Source: Bryum argenteum
Lineage: Eukaryota; Streptophyta; Bryopsida; Bryales; Bryaceae
DNA length: 64,000 nt
Reading direction: 5' to 3'
Assembly (NCBI GenBank): GCA_037043015.1
Contig: CM073321.1
Span: 19,651,001 to 19,715,000 of the forward strand
The number at the start of each line of letters is the position of its first letter. Position 1 is the stretch's first letter. Made by a program: the position numbers and the translations under genes. Under the pieces are notes generated by a model. The model had not been told where the DNA came from and did no database searches. It was given only the letters and a program-made list of their open reading frames with translations. Below are positions 1 through 11,180 of this stretch, one piece after another.

Positions 1-750
1 TCAAGCAGCTGCAGGCTCTAGCCAAATGCGGAGGAAGAGTGCAGCTGCTTTTTGTTTGGCTACTGCTGAGGATCCTCCTGCTAGAAGCGGTATTTCGGCT
101 ATAACAGCTGTAACAGCCGGCCGGACATCGTCGAAAGATGAAGTGCCCAATTTTGAGAAGATTGCGACAATGCAGAAGGAATTCTAGGATAAACACACGA
201 GTTGCTTTCTTTTCGATTTGGAGATTGTAGATGTGACCATCGATCAATGCATCCTTGCAAATGATCAGTTCATCATTCGAACCCTTCAGAAGGACATAAT
301 GGAAAGTGTTAAGGTTAGTTTTGTCAATATGATTGACGTTCGGCAAAGACAGAAGGTTTGCTTGACGCCTGTTGATAAGAATAATCAACTTCTTGGAAGA
401 AAGCCTTTGAATTGGGAAGATATCAAGGACGGCAATTTCATGATCATAAATGGCCAGTACAACATCTTTGCATCTAAGGCACTCCAGACTGGAGGTTGCG
501 GAGCATATTGTCGTGAGAGGCTTTGTACATGAAGTGCATTCATCGTGTGGTCACTCCATCCATCTCAGCTGAGGGCTATTTCCCAAATTCTATAACATCA
601 GAAACCAAATGAACCATGCCAAGCCAACATGGGGCAACCCGATTGTGAGTTGTATAAACATTTGGACCTTGCTCGATCGTGCCGCCGAATACACCCTCGA
701 AGACAAAGAGAGGGGTAACGGCGCTGTCTTGAAAAGAGGCAAATTACAAG
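1..750 (+). pseudogene. ParB-like N-terminal exon of a broken multi-exon gene
   Basis: One frame (positions 2 mod 3) is open through most of 1-580 apart from TAG at 185-187 and TGA at 530-532. A one-base shift near 586-590 moves the reading to the frame that continues to 750. The segment around 380-480 encodes PLNWEDIKDG followed by FMIINGQYNIFASK, which resembles the ParB/sulfiredoxin-like signature (IxDGxHRxxA). Downstream comes an aromatic, Asn-rich stretch (NQMNHAKPTWGN). The exon ends at caag/gttagt (750/751), a good splice donor. The start lies outside the window or is lost. ParB-like domains bind or cut DNA or hydrolyse CTP in bacteria; a role here is unknown. The two stops, the frameshift and the interrupting LTR further on make this a pseudogene unless the sequence is faulty. 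The ParB assignment rests on one motif. Confidence 0.5.
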
Positions 751-868
751 GTTAGTTTTCATTCCCGCTTGTTATCGTCGGGTCAACGATAAGGCTCTTT
801 TATTACTTGATCGATTCTTGTAATCTAACTTGCGTTTACTTACTTGAACTTTTTGGTGAAATTCAAAG
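751..868 (+). other. Probable intron with a palindromic hairpin
   Basis: Begins gttagt and ends near attcaaag. It contains an inverted repeat at 772-792 (arms TTATCGTCG and CAACGATAA around a short loop). Nearly the same palindrome occurs twice in a later intron of the same gene (3810-3830 and 3892-3912). The phase across this intron does not fit perfectly, so the acceptor is tentative. Confidence 0.45.
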
Positions 869-1361
869 CTTCGCGGACGCTGTCAAGGAGAGATTCCAGA
901 ACAACAACCTCGACGGTGATGGAGCTAAGATTCAATCCTTAAAAGATCTGAAGAACGAGCTCCAAATGATCAATTTGCCGGATGATATCTGAAATCACTG
1001 GCAGGTATTCCTTACCTTGCACCACGCCGGGGAAATTATTGACCCAACCACGATGGAGCCCTAGAAGCTCGCCAAGGGGTACAAGACGCACGTTCGGAAG
1101 CGCGAGCTCTTCAAACGCTTCGGTTGGTTCACGGATAAGGACTTTGAAACCGCCGTTCAGCACCTGCTAACGTAATCCCAGGTCAAAATGCACCGTATCC
1201 CAAGGTCTCAATGCACCGAACCAAATTTCTTGTATCGGACAACTCGTCGAGCGCTAATTGGATTGAGCAGCATAAGCGCAAGAAGGTGGTGGTGCAGGAA
1301 ATCCTGGATCTCAAGCCTGTGCTCAAATTCGAGGACAATGGCGGTGATGTAATAAAGGCAA

Positions 1362-2882
1362 TGTCGCGACCCTAATTACTCCAACTCTTCTTTTTTTCTT
1401 AGTGAGCCTTACTTGGTAGCGGAATCCCGGCTCACTTATTTGGTAGCAACCGGCCACGACTTTGCTAACACTTGCATGTGCCCACACACACAATGTTAGC
1501 ACCATTCTAAGTCAAGGTGTCCAACCCACCTTCACTCCATAACTCATTATCCGGTACTCATTACCCGGAACTCTCACCAACACATGGGTATGCCAACCCG
1601 GAACTCCCACCAACACATGGGCATGCCACTTGGTGGCACGGGCCGGCCTTCCACAAATGTCCAAGCTCCCAAGGGTGCTACTAATCACCCCCGGAGCTAA
1701 CCGCCCTTATCCATTGTCCAACGTCCCACTAGTCTTCCTTCCACACTTGTCTCTCACCTCATTCGGGACATTGCCAGAAACCCTCCGGGAATAGGGCACT
1801 AGTCTTTCCGGAGACTAGTTTGGAGCGGAACTCTTTCCAACCCAATGTTGCGGGATGCTCAAGAGCATCCCACAATGCCCAAGGTGTGGGAGTGAGACTT
1901 CATTTCCATGCCTCACCCTTTTGAGCCATTCCCGGTTACTCCCGGGAACCGGCACTACTTATCACGGGGACTAACTTGGAGAGAGACACTTCCCAACCCC
2001 ATGTTTAGAGATGCTCCAAAGCACTCTCCATTTTCCACAAGGTGCGGGAGTGAGGCCCCATCCCAAGCCTCACCCCTTGGAGCCACCCCGGCTCCTCAAG
2101 GCACCATGTGCAAGTGAGGAGGGAGACCACCCCTCCTCATAGTACTCTCTGGAGTCTTCGGTAGGCCCCCCCCTCTTGTGTTGAGGGGCCTTCCGTGACA
2201 CACTTTTGTTTTGGAAGACCACCCGTTTTTGCCTTAGCCTCAAAAACGGGCTGTATCTTCTTCTCGGGCTAACTTGTAGCTCAATTATCCAATGGGACGT
2301 GCGAGCCCATTTTCGACATCTACTCTTTGAGTAGATGTCGATGGACTCCTCACTTGTCCCAATTGGAGCTTCCATGTGGGAGCTATGCTCCTCTGAACAT
2401 TCGGGAGTCCCGGGAGGCAGCAGTCCCGGAGTCCCGAAGTCCCGATGCTTTGGAGAGCCATATCTCCCAAAGCATTGTTTTGCTTGTCACGAGCCTTAGC
2501 ATTTTGGAAAGCTCATGTCCAGAGCTTTCCAAAGACATGCAACATGCCGCCATCCATGAAGGACGACATTTTGAGTCCCAAAAGGCAACACTCCCGAGTC
2601 CCGGAGTGTCCCGGAACGCGCTCCAACTTTGGAGAGTCATATCTCATGACTCACAACTCCAAATCGCGTGTTCTTTGGACCCATGGGTGCGTGCTCAAAC
2701 AAGGTTTCCAACCATGTAAGGCACACCACCCTATTTGTCCGAAGCACGACGCCATTGCGTGCTGTTTGCTCGGGACTCTCCTTGGTCACTTCACCTTGTC
2801 TCTTGCCAAGCCCGGGACGTCACTCCCGGGGTCCTCTCGGCTCACCACGATGTTCGGGCATCCTTTGGAAAGGGATGTGACA
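1362..2882 (+). mobile_element. Solo LTR (1521 bp) with GGCAA target duplication
   Basis: The element starts TGTCGCGACC and ends GATGTGACA, flanked by GGCAA at 1357-1361 and 2883-2887, the 5-bp duplication expected for LTR retrotransposons. There are no pol motifs, so it is a solo LTR left by recombination. It is GC-rich and built of internal repeats: a ~34-bp pair around 1566-1635 (CCAACACATGGG), and a diverged ~130-bp segment repeated at a 156-bp offset (from 1813 and from 1969). A 12-bp-stem hairpin lies at 2314-2340 (arms CGACATCTACTC and GAGTAGATGTCG, loop TTT). The hairpin and the TGTCGC...GACA ends are shared with the solo LTR at 11181-12472, so both belong to one family in the same orientation. 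ORFs inside it look like chance ORFs in GC-rich sequence. Confidence 0.85.
2314..2340. repeat. Long perfect hairpin inside the solo LTR
   Basis: Two 12-base arms, CGACATCTACTC and GAGTAGATGTCG, flank TTT. The related LTR keeps the right arm intact and an imperfect left arm at 11583-11609. Conservation in otherwise diverged LTRs suggests a function in transcription or 3' end formation, which is inference. Confidence 0.7.
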
Positions 2883-3189
2883 GGCAACGTGGTTGGCCTC
2901 AAAAGCTAGGCATAAGTTCACGTCGGATACATGGAATCATCTTATTGCACATATACCTACGGATTTCTTCACGAAAAGGCTCTGCAATGAGGCAAGACAT
3001 AAACGAGCAAAAAATCTGGCTTACGTTCATTCCGAGGTACAATTTATGTTGACAAGGTTTTAGGCCTTGAAATACCGATTACCCGGGAGTACTGGAGGAG
3101 TATAGATGAGAGGAATAGACTTCTCTAAGAGGGCGCTTGTTGTAAGTTCTATGTATACTTAGACTAGTTGACCGGTAAACCTTGCTCTA

Positions 3190-3710
3190 TTGGATGTTCG
3201 GAACATTCCACGTTGCCTTGCGACCGACACACGAAGCGCCATCAATCCGTTCTTGAGCTTCCTGCAAGAGGATTTTGAGACCGCGATCGATACTCCAAAG
3301 ATTTGGCTCTTCATCCTTCTGAATATGGACAACATACGGGTCGCCTCAACATTTGTTGCTCGGGAGCTCTCCGGATAGGAGACGAAGGTCTCGACATACG
3401 CCCCCGCAAAAGCACAAATGCTGGATAACGTGTCAAACCGGTCAGTTTCTCTGGAAGTGACACTGCTCTTTTTGTTCAAGAAGGTCGATAAGCTTGCGGG
3501 TTTAGCGAAGAATTTAATAATAGATACATATTCCACCCCCCAACTTGGGTGTACTATATTGACATTGCCAAAAATATAGAGGCAAAGTGGAGGCATTACG
3601 CAAGTGAACTCAGCATGGACTTTTACCTTGATATACTTCACGCGTGTGCCTCACCCAACGAGAACGTCATCGGGGTTTACGTCGGCGCAAACTTTCTTCT
3701 AGCGGCAAAG
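3190..3710 (+). pseudogene. Exon ending in a Rossmann-like glycine loop, broken
   Basis: The frame from about 3184 reads DVRNIPRCLATDTRSAINP, then DFETAIDTPKIWLFILLNMD. TAG at 3376-3378 interrupts it. The frame stays open to about 3575, where one missing or extra base in a run of A shifts it to KNIEAKWRHYASELSMDFYL, ending ENVIGVYVGANFLLAAK at 3710. The last stretch looks like a worn AdoMet-binding loop (compare VLDxFAGSGxxxxAA of amino-methyltransferases), so this gene may be a far relative of the methyltransferases downstream. That is inference from one motif. The exon ends at aaag/gtaatg. Confidence 0.5.
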
Positions 3711-4004
3711 GTAATGACACATCTTTCGTTATCATCAAGCCGACAATAACCTTCAGTTTGTACGCACCTCTCGGATTGCATTGATAGTGATGTTCTCATT
3801 AGCTAGCCCTTATTGTCGGGTCGACAATAACCTCCAGTGTTGTATGAAGCTTTTAGAATAAATTCTTAGAGGGATTCTCATAAGCTAGCTCTTATTGTCG
3901 GGTCAACGATAACATTTGACTTGGATGTTGATATCGTCGGGATGACTATAACATCCCGACTCGTTTCACACTTTTAAACTGACTGCGTAATTATTTCTAT
4001 GCAG
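3711..4004 (+). other. Intron with repeated palindromes
   Basis: Bounded by gtaatg and ttctatgcag. It holds two near-identical inverted repeats at 3810-3830 (arms TTATTGTCG and CGACAATAA) and 3892-3912, inside a duplicated ~82-bp block (ctcattagctagccc / ctcataagctagctc). Half copies occur near 3736 and 3932. Confidence 0.65.
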
Positions 4005-4200
4005 GTGTTTCGGCTTTACAGACAAGAAGAAAGTAAAGGGAGCCTTAAAAGTTGTTGTAGTCTCAAACAGGATGGACAAGAACGATTTCATGTTTGCAAA
4101 CTCTCCATACACGAGCACGTATGAGCGCCGAAAGAGTCGCCTGCCCGTCATCGTGCACTTTGATTCTCCCCCTACTCCGGCATTTCCTCTATAATCACCC
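4005..4200 (+). pseudogene. Exon of the same gene after the repeat-bearing intron
   Basis: Reads FTDKKKVKGALKVVVVSNRM and DKNDFMFANSPYTSTYERRK to a TAA at about 4191. The frame joins the preceding exon (FLLAAK) only if one base is gained or lost near the acceptor. The Val run followed by SNRM resembles a beta-strand and turn after the glycine loop of a Rossmann fold. No stop other than the terminal TAA interrupts this piece. Confidence 0.45.
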
Positions 4201-4386
4201 TACGAGCTATTACCTGCAGCTGTTAGACAGACTGAGTGTGTAGATTGTCATGTCCCCAGCAATCCTAGAATTCAAGGTCTCGATCAATTTGGGACATATA
4301 CCTTCCAGATCATGTCACTGCTGTTGTCTTCAACCAGATTGTCCCTAAGTCCGACAAGGGAAGGGAGTGATGTGAGTTTGGCGTAG

Positions 4387-5346
4387 GATAATCGCCTACC
4401 TATCCGCGTCGGTTCCAAAGATGAGGCGCAACGAAGGGAGGCGAATGAGGCCAGGTCAGATTCGGACTCAGAATCAGAGTCGAGAGATAATCCTGGCCTA
4501 TCTCCGGCGTGCACTCGTGTACATCCTGGAGGAGAAATTCCAAATGACGACAACACAATCGTTCTATACGAAGAAACCGTTTTGGGTATTGCCATGGAGC
4601 AGCCGGATGACACCGCCAGAGTCGTTTTTGTCGAAGATGTCATTGCAGAAGTTGTCAGGAAGGTTGTTGAAGGACTTCTGGAGGAGGCTTTTGATGAGGA
4701 CGAAGGGAAGTCTAACAATCAACACGATGCTAGGGACGATTCGATAGATGAAGCCATTGGAGAGCAACATGATGGGGCGGGCGCTTCGATAGAAGAAGCA
4801 ATCGCGGAGTAGGCTAATGACAATTTAGTCCTGGGAGATGCTCAACAGCGGAACGACGAGGTTGCGCTACATGGACAAGACAACATCGAGTCTTCTAGTG
4901 CCCAACATGAGGGAGCTGTTGAAGAATCAGAAGCTGCTCGTTTGAATGACGCTGTTGCAGAAGAGCAGGAGGTCGTGAACGATGACGATGTCACGATCTC
5001 CACAGTAGTCGAGAGACAACCTCCGGTTCCAAAAGACATCATGAATTTGAGTGATAATGAGTTTGATATTCACTCTTTGGATAGAGATGATGAGGAGGAT
5101 GATCTTCCCCCATCCAATATGAAAGCTCTAGTTTTCAAGGGTAAACCAATAAAGGTTGAAAAGCACCATTGGGCCAGGGAGACGACGTAGTTAGATTGGA
5201 AGAAGAAGCGGCAAGAGGTTAAGGCGCCGAAAGAGGCGGAGGAAGAGAAGGAGCGTCAAGCGGCCCAAAAGAAGCTTGCTGATGCAGGGGGAAAGTTGCA
5301 GCATGAGCGTAGAGCGGTGAGCGCACTTTTTAGTACATTTTTGTGA
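4387..5346 (+). pseudogene. Acidic, Glu/Asp-rich C-terminal exon, two premature TAGs
   Basis: Frame 1 is open for about 320 codons except for TAG at 4810-4812 and 5188-5190. It is very acidic (DEAIGEQHDG, DRDDEEDDLPPSN), then turns basic and helical (KEAEEEKERQAAQKKLADAG), probably a coiled coil. Both TAG codons lie in Gln-friendly contexts (E-stop-ANDN, T-stop-LDW), so a CAG to TAG change is likely. The frame ends near 5346, or the exon ends at a donor-like gagcg/gtgagc at about 5313. The acidic tail is typical of nuclear or chromatin proteins, but function is unknown. Confidence 0.5.
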
Positions 5347-6174
5347 AATTTTCCGCTCGCTTCTTGATTTTTATTGGAAAAATAAGGATCTTATTACCAC
5401 TGATTTTGGTCCGGTGAAAATAAAAAATGTTTACTTTTAGCCAAAAGAGTACCCATGTCCGTGGAATAAGCTCCACTTGTTTTAGTTTTATTTTAAATAA
5501 CATGTGAAATTAGGGCAGACGTCATGACTTCAATGGAAGGATGATTTAAATAATGCCGAATGCTTAACGTTTAAATTAGCTTCATTTTTTTCTAATTCAT
5601 AGATTTTATCTTTGTGTTTAGGATTATTTCATAATTAGAGTTGACGTCATCATAGAAATGCGGGCTACCTCGCTACAATTATTAAAATGGCCAAGTTTAT
5701 ATAATTCAATTTTGATTCGAAAGATTTGTCTCATCTTGCCACCGTATAAGATGGACGGGAAGACATTGCGTTTGCATAACGGAGGTCTAGGTTCGATCCT
5801 CATCAGGCCTCTTGAGCATGGCGTTGCGGACGAGACGACTATCCTAAGCTATAAGGGTGTTAGTAGAAGCCCGTACTCACAATGACAAGTCTAGATTAGG
5901 TGTGACACAAAGAAACTTCTAAATGTTTATACTTTAAAAAAAGTATGATTATGAGATGGTTAAATGGAGAGCGTCCTATGAGAAAACAAATAAACGAACA
6001 ATAAATAAATATCATTGTAATGAATTTAAACTTAAAGCTGTTGAGCAATGGGCATGTAGTGGATCAGAAATGAATAGAAAATATATAATTATAATATGGT
6101 AGAACACCTCATGCACAAGAGGCACTACCGATGCAACACGAGAACTTAAACAATAGAATATCCCTACCACGAGG
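5347..6174. repeat. AT-rich spacer 1 with paired motif and tRNA-like segment
   Basis: No gene seen. The spacer starts beside GAGCGGTGAGCG (5311-5322), then has an AT-rich part with TACCCATGTCCGTGGAATA near 5450, TTAGGGCAGACGTCAT at 5510-5525 and a worn second copy, TTAGAGTTGACGTCAT, at 5635-5650. A tRNA-like segment lies at about 5728-5870. Spacers 2 and 3 repeat the same order of parts, so this is one repeat family occurring three times between genes. Confidence 0.6.
5728..5870 (+). repeat. tRNA-like (SINE-like) segment
   Basis: Carries GGTTCGATCC at 5790-5799, a perfect Pol III B-box / T-arm sequence. It aligns by eye with 13868-14000: shared TGTCTC, AAGACATT, GTTCGATxCTC, GGCCTC, GCGTTGC and GAGCTATA-like blocks in the same order. 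I cannot fold a full cloverleaf and see no clear A-box, so this is a tRNA-derived repeat at best. Confidence 0.45.
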
Positions 6175-9100
6175 TCAAGGTGAATCGGACCTCTCGTCAC
6201 AGTGATGTGCTTCGATATGCATGAATCTAAGGACTGTATTGCGGTAACGTTGACGTCGGCTATGTGAAAGGACCGGAGATGGTGCACGAATGAAATCTTG
6301 TGCTATATGCTCGGCATATGAAGGTAACATGAACGAAGTAGGAGGACTGAGGCAGACATTGGCGTTGCGCTTCAATCGATCTGCGAATTCTATTATTCTA
6401 TACAAGAAAACAAAATCAGTATGAGAATTGCAATAAATACACCTAATATAAGGATTTTGAGAATACAATTGTAAGACGTACCGTAGTATATGCGTCGAGA
6501 CTTGTTCTTTGTTGGCACCGCATCTTCATCCGAATCAGAGTCCGTAGTGGAATCTTCACGCTCCTGAGGTTCCGGTAACGCGGCAGAGTAAGGCTTCAAA
6601 ACCGTATCAAAGATTTTCTCGTCCGGCTCTAACGCAATGAGATGTCGATTCGAGCATTGGCAAGCAATGACGAAAGTACCTACAGTTTGGTCTACAAAAA
6701 TTAGATCGTGGAATTTAAACATTCATGGAAAGCAAAGAACGAGAGAGATAATGAACTTGTACTACGACTCCAGTTGCAAACAATATCACGCTCGTCTTAT
6801 AGACACTCGATTAAGCACTGAATGAAAGACGGGTCCTATCCATGCGAGTCTTGCCATGAAAGCCTACTGGGCCGCAGAAGTTGCGTTTCTCGTATCATGA
6901 AATTCGTCAACTCATCGTGCGCTTCGGGAAGGATGTCCACCCCTATGAACTGCAAAGGACGAGTGCGGAAGGTCGACCCCTTGCGGGCAAAAACCTTGAT
7001 GTAGAAGCTACGGGTCTACAAAACAAGTCAAATAAGATGTTTAGTATGAATTCACTTGTCCGAATCAAAATCTTAAACCAACCAAAGAAAGAAAGTACCT
7101 CTTTCACAATAGGGATGGGAGAAGTCATTGGAATGAGATTTTTGCTCCACCAAGTGCGATGAAGGCTAAAACCATAGTCCTTGCTCTTCCTCCCAAGCTC
7201 TTCCTCCCAAGCTTCTTCTCAAGGACATCCTCCTTGGGATGCATGACAAGAATAAAGCATCATCTGTGAAATGCATATCAGCAAAAACAAACAAGTGATT
7301 GAAGTAGTCCGACTCTCGCTTATTCCATGACGGGATAGACTTGGGAGAGATGATTGGAACGAAGCAATTATCCGGAACGTTGGCAATCAAAAGGTCGATC
7401 CCAGGATGCTTAGGCTTCATCATCATCTTCTTACAAGAGTAAGAACGTCCGATTCCAATCTGAAAGGACAAAATAAATATTACAAAGAGTTACCGAAATT
7501 ACAGGTTAGTTTAGAACATTAATGAACTTGAAATATAACATTGAGGAATGTATAGTGTTACCTTGTTGATGTGATCTACAATCCGTAGGAGTTGAGGATC
7601 CATAAACTTCTATTTGTGGGATTTGCTTAGCAACGCAGGGAAGCTGCCATGTTCAAGAAACATAGGAAGAGTGAAGTAAAATGGTTTAGAATAGGTTGCT
7701 CCGATACCTACTGGGATAGGAGTATCCTCGATAAATGTGTGACAGCGTGAGAACGGTTGGAAGAGTGGCCGGAGTCGACATCCATGGTCGAACGACGCGG
7801 AGATCGCGGATTCAAAACTGTAGGCTGAGAGGCTTGCGTCGAAGCAAAAGGATAACGCTCGACACGTCGAAGAATTGCAGTTGCGGCTACCGGTGAAGGT
7901 GCTGGAATGGGTGGGGACAATGGAGGTGGGAACGCCACAACGGTATTGCTGCGACTCCGGGCATTCCTCTTCGTCATAGGCTTCGGAGCGGGTTAAGGCT
8001 CAAATGCCTCCTCTTTGTCGTCATCGTCAATCTTCATAGTATCTTTTCCTGCAGTCGATGGGTCCAAGAAAAGGATAAGGTCTTTCTCCTCCTCTGGAAC
8101 GAAGTTTGGTTGGCACTCAAGGAACCAACCACCTGTGAGCAAAATCTCTGGGCAAATCGTTTGTATTGGTCTTCCGTCCAGAGATTTGCAATAGGAGTAA
8201 GAATAGCCGGTTTCTTCTCATCAGGTTTGAACTTAATATGCTTTGGAAGGTGCGAAGACGAAAGAGCGTCTCTGGCGATAAACTCTTGCTTCATGTACCT
8301 GCATATATATGCATGATAATTGGTTAATGGTGACAAATACAATAAGAATACAGAACCAAATATTTTGTAAAATCATACGAACCTGTAAAACAACCGGCCC
8401 GCGATCTTTCCACCATCAAACTTTGCAATCTCAGAGCCTTTAAGAACCTTGGGCTTGCATCTTCTGGGAGATAAGGATAAAAGCTTTCTTCCACAACAAC
8501 GATCTCCATTTCTCGACATATTACGCAGGCTTGAGAAGAAGGTCGCTCCAATGAATCTTGATATTCTGTTTTGCATCATACTTCTCTACGTACTCCTTGA
8601 GAAAAGCAGACATCTGAGAAACATTAGCATGCAATAGGTTTCAGATGAAGCAAAAATTACAATAAGAAGAAAGAATATACAATGATAAATAATCTAGAAA
8701 TCCTCGTACCTGAGCCCAAAGAGAAGCCCTTGGAAGCCAAGCTTTGAGCGGAGCGTCTTTCATTGGACGGTTGAGTGGAAATCCGTAGATCTTATGTTCC
8801 TCGTCATTCCCATTCCACAGTTGTAGCCTAAGGTCTTTAAAATGGCTGGAGACTTTGGAGGTACAAAGTTTATATAGTCGCTCAACTTACAGTCAAATCT
8901 AGATCTTTGTTTTTGAAGGTAGTGTAGTGACTGTTGAGCTACTTGGTAGATAAAAAATGATGTTAAGGGAAGAATGATTAAAGAGAGACTATTAAACTTG
9001 AATAGTGTCCAAGTAAACATGTACCTCTTGTTCCCAGTCCTAGCCATTTGCCAGATTGGCGATTGCAACCATCTTGTCGAACCTTTGGCCACGCCAAAAC

Positions 9101-9222
9101 TTGACAGTCTTTGTGATTGCCTTCTCCATAGTACTCCAGACTCCATGGCTAGTCCTCTCGATTTCGGGCACGGTCTGGTAATAAGTCGAGCAAACAGCAT
9201 CCGAGGCTGCAGCGCATTGTCT
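6175..9222 (-). pseudogene. Beta-class amino-methyltransferase-like gene, copy A (broken)
   Basis: Exons read by eye (- strand): 9025-9222, 8710-8941, 8383-8613, 7708-8298, 7562-7643, 7099-7459, about 6750-7015, 6482-6679, 6175-6380. The N-terminal half is unknown (GFPLNRPMKDAPLKAWLPRA); a Pro-rich linker follows at 7780-7930. The 7099-7459 exon has the motif IV position as IDLLIANVPDN, with NVPD in place of DPPY. The exon 6482-6679 has FVIACQCSNRHLIALEPDEK, the strand after motif I. Motif IV before motif I defines the beta class of N6-adenine/N4-cytosine methyltransferases. Motif I itself is ruined (CNWSRSTSS), with TAG 6836-6838 and TAA 6797-6799 just before it. Other stops: TAG 7610-7612, TAA 7993-7995, TAA 8521-8523, TAG 9040-9042. 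Frameshifts lie near 8130, 8530 and 7185, the last in a local duplication of ctcttcctcccaag. The 5' end is cut off by spacer 2. Confidence 0.6.
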
Positions 9223-10366
9223 CTGCATAACAACAGTAAAGATGTTTGAAAACAATTATAAAAGGCATAATACACAATTGATAAGTGAACTTAACGGTAG
9301 GATTGCTACGGTGCGTGCAGTGAGTAGATTTTCATGAGCGGTGAGCAGACTTTCATGAGCGGTGGCAGATTTTCGTGAGCGATTTTTTATTTTTAGAGGG
9401 AAGTTTTGACTCAATTTGAGTCAAATTATTTGGACTACATATGAGGGTCCTTCAATTTACTTAGAATAAATTAGACGTTGCTCCAATTTGGGTGGATAAA
9501 TTAACGATTTGATGACAAAGAGTTTTGGAGAAGGAGCGTGTATAACCATGCTTTAGCCTTTAGTGTGCCTATGGCCGTGAAATATTACGGTTTTAAGTCG
9601 GAACATCTCTTACTATGTTTTCTGAAAATTAGGGCTGACGTCATATATATACATATATATATAAACATGTATATTGTAACTAAGAAATTTAGGGCTGATG
9701 TTATTAATGTATAATATATTTTACATAAAGGTGGGTCCTTAGAATCGCAATCTTAGTATTCCGACTTGGGGCCGTGTATAAGTTTTGTAGTGATTCGAAG
9801 TCAAGGTATACCTCCAAATAAATTAAAACTATAAACCTTAACCCCTAAGATTTGAATCAACCAGTTTGGTGAGTTGGAAGGCACATCCAAGTTACTGAAT
9901 GTCGTTTGAGATCTTAGATAATTCACAATAAGGTGACCGAAACAAATTCAGCAAGGTTTTCTTAGTGTTAGGTATTTAACCAACTGTTTGGGACTGTACC
10001 GATGTTTGTATTAGGAAATTTGTGGCCTATTTTGGAAGGGCAGCCGAGAATGGGATCTCAACATAATTTTAGCTTGGCCATTATGAATAAGAGACTTTTG
10101 AATTTAAGCTTCGTGAATGAACCAATCAATGATGAGCTTGCAACATCCTACCAACTTCACAAACTTGAAAACTTACTTACAGAAAGAGAGGTGTATTTAC
10201 CACACCTCGGTGCGCCCACCCGATGGGGTTCCAAATTGAAACAAGTGTAAACAACTGAATAGCTTAGGTTCCAAGGAAATCAAAAAATATTCTTAAGGAA
10301 TTTTTTTATGCATAACGTAGTCATAACATGAATGTCATATTATGCGCTCATATTGAGCTAACTGTT
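9223..10366. repeat. AT-rich spacer 2 with paired motif
   Basis: No gene supported. Near 9320-9386 the block gagcggtg / cagattttcatg repeats about three times. TTAGGGCTGACGTCAT lies at 9629-9644 and a worn copy TTAGGGCTGATGTTAT at 9689-9704, separated by an AT-dinucleotide run (9645-9675). The block CCGTGAAATATTACGG near 9575 matches the position of the CCGTGGAA(A)TA block in spacers 1 and 3. I could not find the tRNA-like segment here. An 82-codon ORF at 10002-10250 resembles nothing I know. Confidence 0.5.
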
Positions 10367-11180
10367 TTATGGCGTATCTGAGTCTGACTCTGCTGCACTT
10401 AGGTCCAAATATAGCCTAACCCGACTATGTATACGAGGTGGTGGGCTCAATCCATCACTAGAATCAGATATGACACTCGCAAACGCTCGAGCCAGGGATG
10501 CTGCATAACTTGGGAGCAGGAACGAAGGCGATGGGATTTGGAATGTGGACTGAAATCACCGCTTTCTCAATATGAACGCCGGGCTCATTAAACTGCAAAT
10601 AACTCAATTTTAGTAAGTATTCAGAATCACTAAGCTATGAAATTTACAGACTTCAAGAAAACTTACTTACAGCAAGATTCGAATGGCGCATCTGAAATAG
10701 GTGAATCTTCCATATCTGGTATTAATGTTGGTTGTGGAGATTCTGGTGTGTCAGACAGAGCAGCTTGAAGAGGAATGAGAATCTCCTCTAAAAGCTTGGA
10801 GTCACTCTCCATTGCAAAGATGTTGCGATTGAGAGTCATCCCAGCAATCATGGAGGATCCTGCAATGGAAGAACGTCGCTAAACTTCAGTCCCGTGAAGA
10901 CGACATATAAGATAAAATAGATTCAAGTATAGTAATCTTACCAACTCCAGTTTTGAAGTCCACAATTGTGCCATTTTGAGGGCAAATTCCGTGAATTAAG
11001 GCTTTCAGAAGAAGCGTAGACTTCTGCTTTGCACCTCGCCAAGGTCGCCCATCCAACTTTCTGCATACATATATTCCCTGTCATCTATTCCCTGAAGGTT
11101 GTACAACATATCGTCATTGCTGAGATCAACATTAGGTACATACTGATTGGGGTTAATCATAAGTGGCTTTGGTTGCCTGG

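Larger units (their letters stand above)
869..3189 (+). pseudogene. Middle coding part of the same gene, split by a solo LTR
   Basis: Coding-like sequence runs from 869 to 1361 and resumes at 2888. Frame 0 reads FADAVKERFQNNNLDG and continues past TGA 990-992 and TAG 1062-1064 (KRELFKRFGWFTDKDFE) to TAA 1173-1175. A frame change precedes WIEQHKRKKVVVQEILDL at about 1250. At 1357-1361 the frame meets a retrotransposon LTR; after the LTR and its duplicated GGCAA it continues as TWLASKARHKFTSDTW and TDFFTKRLCNEARHK. Removing LTR plus one GGCAA joins the two sides in frame, so the LTR landed in an exon. Between 3061 and 3189 the frame has TAA 3126-3128 and TAG 3165-3167. I recognise no named domain here. 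Confidence 0.5.

Noticed and set aside
1908-3052. Several overlapping ORFs of 70-154 codons
   Set aside because: All except the last part lie in a solo LTR, overlap each other on both strands, and resemble no family.
4284-4718. 144-codon Ser-rich ORF on the - strand
   Set aside because: It is antisense to the acidic exon at 4387-5346; the Ser-rich composition is the mirror of GAA/GAG-rich codons.
5728-5870. Functional tRNA gene
   Set aside because: There is a B-box but no full cloverleaf or clear A-box; a related degenerate copy suggests a repeat.
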